From: PALSA-1006 sp041660815
GTDB lineage: Bacteria > Pseudomonadota > Gammaproteobacteria > Burkholderiales > Gallionellaceae
Assembly: GCA_041660815.1 (NCBI GenBank)
Contig: JBAZVN010000001.1
Location: 124,001 to 188,000 of the forward strand
Direction of reading: 5' to 3'
DNA: 64,000 nt
The notes below the pieces were generated by a model. That model searched no databases, was not told the origin of the DNA, and worked only from the letters and a program-made list of their open reading frames with translations. The translations under genes were made by a program, and so were the position numbers. Of the stretch, positions 59,915 through 64,000 are shown one piece after another (the stretch's first letter is position 1; every line of letters starts with the position of its first letter).

Positions 59915-60500
59915 GTGTCACTCCTGTGGTTGTGAGTTGATCATCTTTTAAATAATAGTGCGTCCCGGTGTGCGGGCAGGTGTATTTGCCTTCGCCACAC
60001 AATGGCAGACTGATTTTTTCGCCGTATTCACTCATCCAACCGATTTGTTTGGCGGGCACGCCCACCATTAAGGCATAGGGTTTGACATCTTTGTTGATCA
60101 CCGCGCCTGCACCAATAAAAGCATATTCGCCTATGGTTACGCCGCAAACGATGGTGCAGTTAGCTCCCAGGGTTGCGCCTTTTTTTACCAAGGTGTTGCG
60201 GTATTCGTTTTTGCGCTCGACCAAAGAACGCGGATTATACACATTGGTAAACACCATGCTGGGGCCACAGAACACGCCTTCATCTAAAGTGACATTGTCG
60301 TACACGCTGACATTATTCTGGACTTTGCAGTGGTCACCGATGCTGACCTTGTTGCCGACAAAAACATTTTGACCGAGTGAAACGCCCTTGCCGATGCGCG
60401 CGCCGCCACAGACATGCGCCCAATGCCAGACGCGTGAGCCTTCGCCAATTTGAGCGCCATCGTCAACGATGGCAGTGGGGTGAACGGTGTATTGAGTCAT
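59904..60500 (-). CDS. wbpD: UDP-2-acetamido-3-amino-glucuronate N-acetyltransferase (WbpD)
   Basis: A 198-residue hexapeptide-repeat acetyltransferase. The left-handed helix starts YTVHPTAIVDDGAQIGEGSR, continues through GKGVSLGQNVFVGNKVSIGD and CKVQNNVSVYDNVTLDEGVF (about 35-77), and the VFTNVYNPRSLVERKNEY loop near 84-101 is characteristic of WbpD/WlbB. It acetylates the 3-amino group formed by WbpE, giving UDP-GlcNAc(3NAc)A. It overlaps wbpB by one base. Confidence 0.93.
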   Translation of the reverse strand: MTQYTVHPTAIVDDGAQIGEGSRVWHWAHVCGGARIGKGVSLGQNVFVGNKVSIGDHCKVQNNVSVYDNVTLDEGVFCGPSMVFTNVYNPRSLVERKNEYRNTLVKKGATLGANCTIVCGVTIGEYAFIGAGAVINKDVKPYALMVGVPAKQIGWMSEYGEKISLPLCGEGKYTCPHTGTHYYLKDDQLTTTGVTHAS

Positions 60501-61555
60501 TAGTATTCCAGCGGCAATGAAATGGTTTTGCCGTCCCGTGCAGAAAGATAGGCTGCAATCAGCAACTCAAGCGACTTTAAGCCTTCGCGCCCGTCCGTTT
60601 CCGGTTCGGCCACGCCGCGCATCACATCTACTACATTTTTGTAATACAGCGGGTGACCAAAGCCATATACCGAGGTGGTTTGGTAATTGGCCGCTTTGAT
60701 CTCTTGATCGTAATCTTTGGCTTCGTCAAACTGCCAGAGCTGAATGTCGTTAACCGCCAAGCCACCTACGCGCACCGTGCCTTTTTCACCCAAGATGGTG
60801 ATACTGCCTTCAAGGTTGTTAGGATAGGTGAGCATGGTGACGCTCATAGAACCTAGGGCGCCATTGCGCCATTTGACGTTAAGTACGCCGGTATCTTCAA
60901 CTTCAATGTCACGCGTGGTACTCATCATAGCTTGCACTTTATCCACAGGGCCAATTAGCCAATCCAGCAAATCAACATAGTGACTGGCTTGGTTCATGAA
61001 GGCGCCACCATCAAATTCCCACGTGCCACGCCATTTGGCTTGGTCGTAATAGGATTGCGGGCGCGTCCAAAATACATTGAGATTCACCAGATGAATTTTG
61101 CCGAAACGTTTTTCAGAGACCGCACGCTTGAGCAACTGCAAGGTGGTATTGCGACGATTTTGCTTGACCACGAACATGCGAACACCGGCTTCGTCACAGG
61201 CGCGCACCATACGCTCACCATCATGCCAGCGCGTGGCCATGGGCTTTTCGGTGATAACGTGCACTTTGCACTTGGCGGCGATAACAGCTTGATCCGAGTG
61301 AATACCACTGGGGGTGCAGAGCGACACCATATCTAGCTGCTCTTTTTCGAGCATTTCTTCTAAATCTCTGTAGCCGGGCACCTTGTACTGTACGGTATGT
61401 TCGGCAAGTGTGCTGGCATTGATGTCACACACCGCAACGAGTTCAAAATCATCCGCGTGCTTTTCAATGGAGCCAAAATGGTTTTTTGAGATGCGTCCGC
61501 AGCCAACGATGGCGATGCGTATTTTTCTGCCGGTAATGACGGGGTAGTGGTGCAT
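60500..61555 (-). CDS. wbpB: UDP-GlcNAcA 3-dehydrogenase (WbpB/WlbA)
   Basis: A 351-residue Gfo/Idh/MocA oxidoreductase that oxidises C3 of UDP-GlcNAc-uronate for the next amination. The Rossmann loop is RIAIVGCGRISKNHFGSIEK near 13-32, the conserved EKPMATRWHDGERM near 99-112 has the EKP motif, and the FDGGAFMNQASHYVDLLDWL stretch near 179-198 carries the active-site His. The order wbpA-wbpB-wbpD-wbpE is the same as in Pseudomonas aeruginosa and Bordetella loci. Confidence 0.93.
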   Translation of the reverse strand: MHHYPVITGRKIRIAIVGCGRISKNHFGSIEKHADDFELVAVCDINASTLAEHTVQYKVPGYRDLEEMLEKEQLDMVSLCTPSGIHSDQAVIAAKCKVHVITEKPMATRWHDGERMVRACDEAGVRMFVVKQNRRNTTLQLLKRAVSEKRFGKIHLVNLNVFWTRPQSYYDQAKWRGTWEFDGGAFMNQASHYVDLLDWLIGPVDKVQAMMSTTRDIEVEDTGVLNVKWRNGALGSMSVTMLTYPNNLEGSITILGEKGTVRVGGLAVNDIQLWQFDEAKDYDQEIKAANYQTTSVYGFGHPLYYKNVVDVMRGVAEPETDGREGLKSLELLIAAYLSARDGKTISLPLEY

Positions 61556-61586
61556 TTTTGTCCTCAGTTTGCTTGCGCTGAAAATG

Positions 61587-62876
61587 TTAGAAGCGGAATA
61601 CTGTAAAGCCAGTACTGGCGACTTCGCTGCGATTGTAGAGCGCCTTAATGTCGGCTAACACAGGCTTTTCACCCCTGCAAAGGGTACGCAGTGTCACTGG
61701 CTTCATTTCGCGGAATTCATGGTGGCCGACAGCGACCACTAAAGCATCGACAGGGTGAGCGGCATCAATATTTCCGAGTTGAATCCCGTATTCATGCATC
61801 ACTTCTTCGGCATTGGCCCAAGGGTCAATAACGACCACATTGACATTCCACTTCTTTAGTTCTTCAATTAAATCAACGACTTTACTATTGCGGATATCGG
61901 GGCAGTTTTCTTTAAAAGTGACGCCCATTACGCCGACTGTGCTGCGCGCCACATCAATGCCGTTATTCAACATGAGCTTAATGACATTGCGCGCGGCATA
62001 GCGTGCCATATTGTCATTAATGCGGCGCCCTGCCAAAATGACTTGTGGGTGGTAGCCTACCTCCTCTGCCTTATGGGTGAGGTAGTAAGGGTCAACACCG
62101 ATGCAGTGACCTCCGACCATGCCGGGGCGAAAGGGGAGGAAGTTCCATTTGCTGCCAGCCGCTTCCAGCACTTCGATGGTATCGATCCCAAGTCGATCAA
62201 AAATCACGGAAAGCTCGTTCACCAAGGCAATGTTGAGATCACGCTGGGTGTTTTCGATGACCTTGGCGGCTTCGGCCACTTTTATACTTGCGGCAGGAAA
62301 TGTGCCAGCCGTAATAATGCTGGCATAAAGCTCATTCACGGCTTTTGCAACTTCGGGAGTGGAGCCGCTGGTGATTTTTTTAATTTTGGTGAGCGTGTTT
62401 ATCTTATCACCAGGATTGATGCGTTCCGGGCTATAACCACAGAAGAAATCTTGATTAAATTTAAAGCCAGATTGTTTTTCCAAAATTGGCACACATATTT
62501 CTTCGGTGCAACCTGGATAAACCGTTGATTCATAGATAACAATTGCACCTTGCTTCATTACCTTACCCACTGTTTCACTGGCTTTGATGACTGGTGTTAA
62601 ATCGGGACGATTTGCTTTATCAATAGGGGTTGGTACAGTGATAATAAATATCCCGCAGCTAGCCAAATCTGAGACATTACTACTGTAAGTGAGGTGGGCT
62701 GCAGAAACCAAATCCTCCGAAGTAACCTCAAGCGTGCTGTCCTTGCCAGATCGCAACTCAGCGATACGCGCTTGATTAATGTCAAAACCCAACACAGGGC
62801 GAATTTTCCCAAACTCTACTGCTAGCGGCAATCCAACATAGCCAAGACCGATTAACGCAATTTTTTGTTGATTCAT
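61587..62876 (-). CDS. wbpA: UDP-N-acetylglucosamine 6-dehydrogenase (WbpA)
   Basis: A 429-residue nucleotide-sugar dehydrogenase making the uronic acid UDP-GlcNAcA. The NAD loop is IALIGLGYVGLPLAVEFG near 5-22, YESTVYPGCTEEICVP near 115-130, and the catalytic Cys is in RPGMVGGHCIGVDPYYLTH near 252-270. The ATG at 62876 has AGGGA six bases upstream; the ATG two codons earlier is too close to it. The gene is first after the ops element and opens the diacetamido-uronate block. Confidence 0.95.
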   Translation of the reverse strand: MNQQKIALIGLGYVGLPLAVEFGKIRPVLGFDINQARIAELRSGKDSTLEVTSEDLVSAAHLTYSSNVSDLASCGIFIITVPTPIDKANRPDLTPVIKASETVGKVMKQGAIVIYESTVYPGCTEEICVPILEKQSGFKFNQDFFCGYSPERINPGDKINTLTKIKKITSGSTPEVAKAVNELYASIITAGTFPAASIKVAEAAKVIENTQRDLNIALVNELSVIFDRLGIDTIEVLEAAGSKWNFLPFRPGMVGGHCIGVDPYYLTHKAEEVGYHPQVILAGRRINDNMARYAARNVIKLMLNNGIDVARSTVGVMGVTFKENCPDIRNSKVVDLIEELKKWNVNVVVIDPWANAEEVMHEYGIQLGNIDAAHPVDALVVAVGHHEFREMKPVTLRTLCRGEKPVLADIKALYNRSEVASTGFTVFRF

Positions 62877-62923
62877 TTTCATTCCCTTTTTTATGAAGTT
62901 TTCCGTTAGGCAATTCTAATTAG

Positions 62924-62936
62924 CCACGCTACCGCC
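62924..62936 (-). promoter_or_regulatory. ops element (JUMPstart core), RfaH-type antitermination site
   Basis: The minus strand reads GGCGGTAGCGTGG, 48 bases upstream of the wbpA start. The first 12 bases are identical to the ops core of E. coli JUMPstart sequences (GGCGGTAGCGTG), which pauses RNA polymerase and loads RfaH so that long polysaccharide operons are read through. Position and orientation are exactly as expected. A NusG-like RfaH is not encoded in the window. Confidence 0.8.
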
Positions 62937-63014
62937 CTGTAAAACGACCTAGCATCTCTCGTAATTCATTGTTTTTTTAATATTCTTAAAATTAGATGGG
63001 AGGCCTTTTAACTC

Positions 63015-63971
63015 TCAGATTTTGCTTAGCATGTCTTGGTAAGACAATTCAATACCTTCGCGTAAAGTCACTTTTTGCTTCCAGCCCAAGGTATTGATGC
63101 GCGACACATCCATGACTTTGCGCATTGTACCGTCCGGCTTGCTCGCATCAAATATTAAATTACCTTTAAAATCAACAACATCTGAAATAATCTCAGCCAA
63201 TTCACGTATCGTTAAATCTTCTCCGCAGCCGATATTCACCAGCGGTGGTTGTTCGGCGTTAAACAAACTGGATATTTTTTCTTCCGGCTGCTCCAGCAAG
63301 AAAATACACGCATCGGCCATATCTTCGCTGTAGAGAAATTCGCGCTTGGGCGTACCGGTTCCCCACACCATGATCTCCTTGTCGCCGCGCAGTTTGGCTT
63401 CATGGGTTTTGCGCAGCAATGCGGGCAGCACATGCGAAGTATTTAAATCGTAATTGTCATTCGGGCCATATTGGTTGGTCGGCATGGCGGCGATGTATTT
63501 GGTGCCGTATTGTCGGTTGTATGACCAGCACATTTCGATCCCGGCAATTTTTGCCAAGGCGTAAGGACGATTGGTCGGCTCCAGTTCGCCGGTCAGCAGA
63601 TAGTCTTCTTTGATGGGCTGCGGGCAGGCTTTGGGGTAGATGCAGGATGAGCCCAAAAATAATAAGCGCGCCACGTTGTTGCGCCATGCTTCATGGATGA
63701 CGTTGGTTTGTATGGCCAGATTTTGGTAAATAAATTCAGCGCGATAGGTGTTATTTGCCTGAATCCCGCCAACTTTGGCGGCGGCCAATAAGACATATTC
63801 CGGTTTTTCTGCCGCAAAGAAATCCAGTACCGCCGCTTGTTCAGTTAAGTCTAATTCGGCATGGGTGCGGGTCAGCAGGTTGGTGTAGCCCTTGGCTTGC
63901 AAGCGACGCACGAGGGCGGAACCCACGAGGCCACGGTGCCCGGCCACATAAATTTTTGAATTAAAATTCAT
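63015..63971 (-). CDS. fcl: GDP-L-fucose synthase (Fcl/WcaG)
   Basis: A 318-residue SDR epimerase-reductase that turns GDP-4-keto-6-deoxymannose into GDP-L-fucose. The cofactor loop IYVAGHRGLVGSALVRRL is at 7-24, the Ser in LFLGSSCIYPK at 104-114, and the catalytic YxxxK in NRPYALAKIAG near 133-143; TNQYGPNDNYD near 164-174 is family-specific. It uses the product of gmd, 30 kb away at the other end of the locus. It lies upstream of the ops element and so may have its own transcript. Confidence 0.95.
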   Translation of the reverse strand: MNFNSKIYVAGHRGLVGSALVRRLQAKGYTNLLTRTHAELDLTEQAAVLDFFAAEKPEYVLLAAAKVGGIQANNTYRAEFIYQNLAIQTNVIHEAWRNNVARLLFLGSSCIYPKACPQPIKEDYLLTGELEPTNRPYALAKIAGIEMCWSYNRQYGTKYIAAMPTNQYGPNDNYDLNTSHVLPALLRKTHEAKLRGDKEIMVWGTGTPKREFLYSEDMADACIFLLEQPEEKISSLFNAEQPPLVNIGCGEDLTIRELAEIISDVVDFKGNLIFDASKPDGTMRKVMDVSRINTLGWKQKVTLREGIELSYQDMLSKI

Positions 63972-64000
63972 GGCAACTTGATTTATTCGTTGTAATCGTA

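Noticed and set aside
1..64000. CRISPR arrays, rRNA genes, intact insertion sequences or prophage
   Set aside because: No regularly spaced direct repeats, rRNA signatures, complete transposase genes or phage structural genes were seen on either strand.

Overview
The window looks like a chromosomal segment of a betaproteobacterium, most likely in the Nitrosomonadales/Gallionellaceae neighbourhood. This is inferred from protein character, a permuted two-piece tmRNA gene, a short-form HisG, and an E. coli-like rnfABCDGE-nth order. No taxonomic search was possible. No rRNA operon, CRISPR array or intact insertion sequence was seen.

Bases 1-30,200 are mostly core and housekeeping genes. In order they are: holC with a partial neighbour; a VapBC toxin-antitoxin pair; hisGD; the potassium transporter kup; the Rnf/Rsx electron-transport operon ending in nth; a permuted tmRNA; a TacAT-type acetyltransferase toxin-antitoxin pair; tRNA-Ser; a Bax-inhibitor-like membrane protein; hopJ; rlmD; a VanZ-like protein; a PolB-like exonuclease; sodB; yciI/yciB; msrB; phoH; a PrxQ peroxiredoxin; tadA; an L,D-transpeptidase-fold protein; and ygfZ. 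Next comes a compact stressosome-type operon (diguanylate cyclase, RsbT-RsbX fusion, RsbR, RsbS, small Ser/Thr-rich protein), then tRNA-Val and a phosphomannomutase.

Bases 30,200-64,000 are one long minus-strand surface-polysaccharide locus of the Wzx/Wzy type. Transcription runs from fcl (GDP-fucose synthase) and wbpA down to a WcaJ-type initiating transferase. An exact 12-nt ops/JUMPstart core lies 48 nt upstream of wbpA, which suggests RfaH-type antitermination of the operon. The genes encode: (i) a UDP-diacetamido-glucuronic acid branch (wbpA, wbpB, wbpD, wbpE); (ii) a legionaminic-acid-type nonulosonic acid branch (legB, legC, legI, legG, ptmE, legF, two Gfo/Idh oxidoreductases); (iii) an acetamidino-forming trio (WbpG-like amidotransferase, HisF2, HisH2); (iv) GDP-6-deoxyhexose formation (gmd, a second Gmd-like gene, fcl); and (v) glycosyltransferases, acetyltransferase, methyltransferases, flippase and polymerase. 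The middle part (about 35-58 kb) reads more AT-rich than both ends, as expected of a swapped specificity cassette.

The most unusual object is at 58,053-59,914. A complete PIN-domain (VapC-like ribonuclease) module is fused in frame to the N-terminus of the WbpE aminotransferase. Directly upstream lies a DUF104/AF2212-like antitoxin gene that itself overlaps wbpD. A toxin-antitoxin pair is thus built into a sugar-biosynthesis operon, with the toxin and a biosynthetic enzyme on one polypeptide. Other points of interest are the ops element, the stressosome with substituted phospho-sites and a linked GGDEF gene, the permuted tmRNA, and a small reading frame behind rlmD interrupted by a single TGA.
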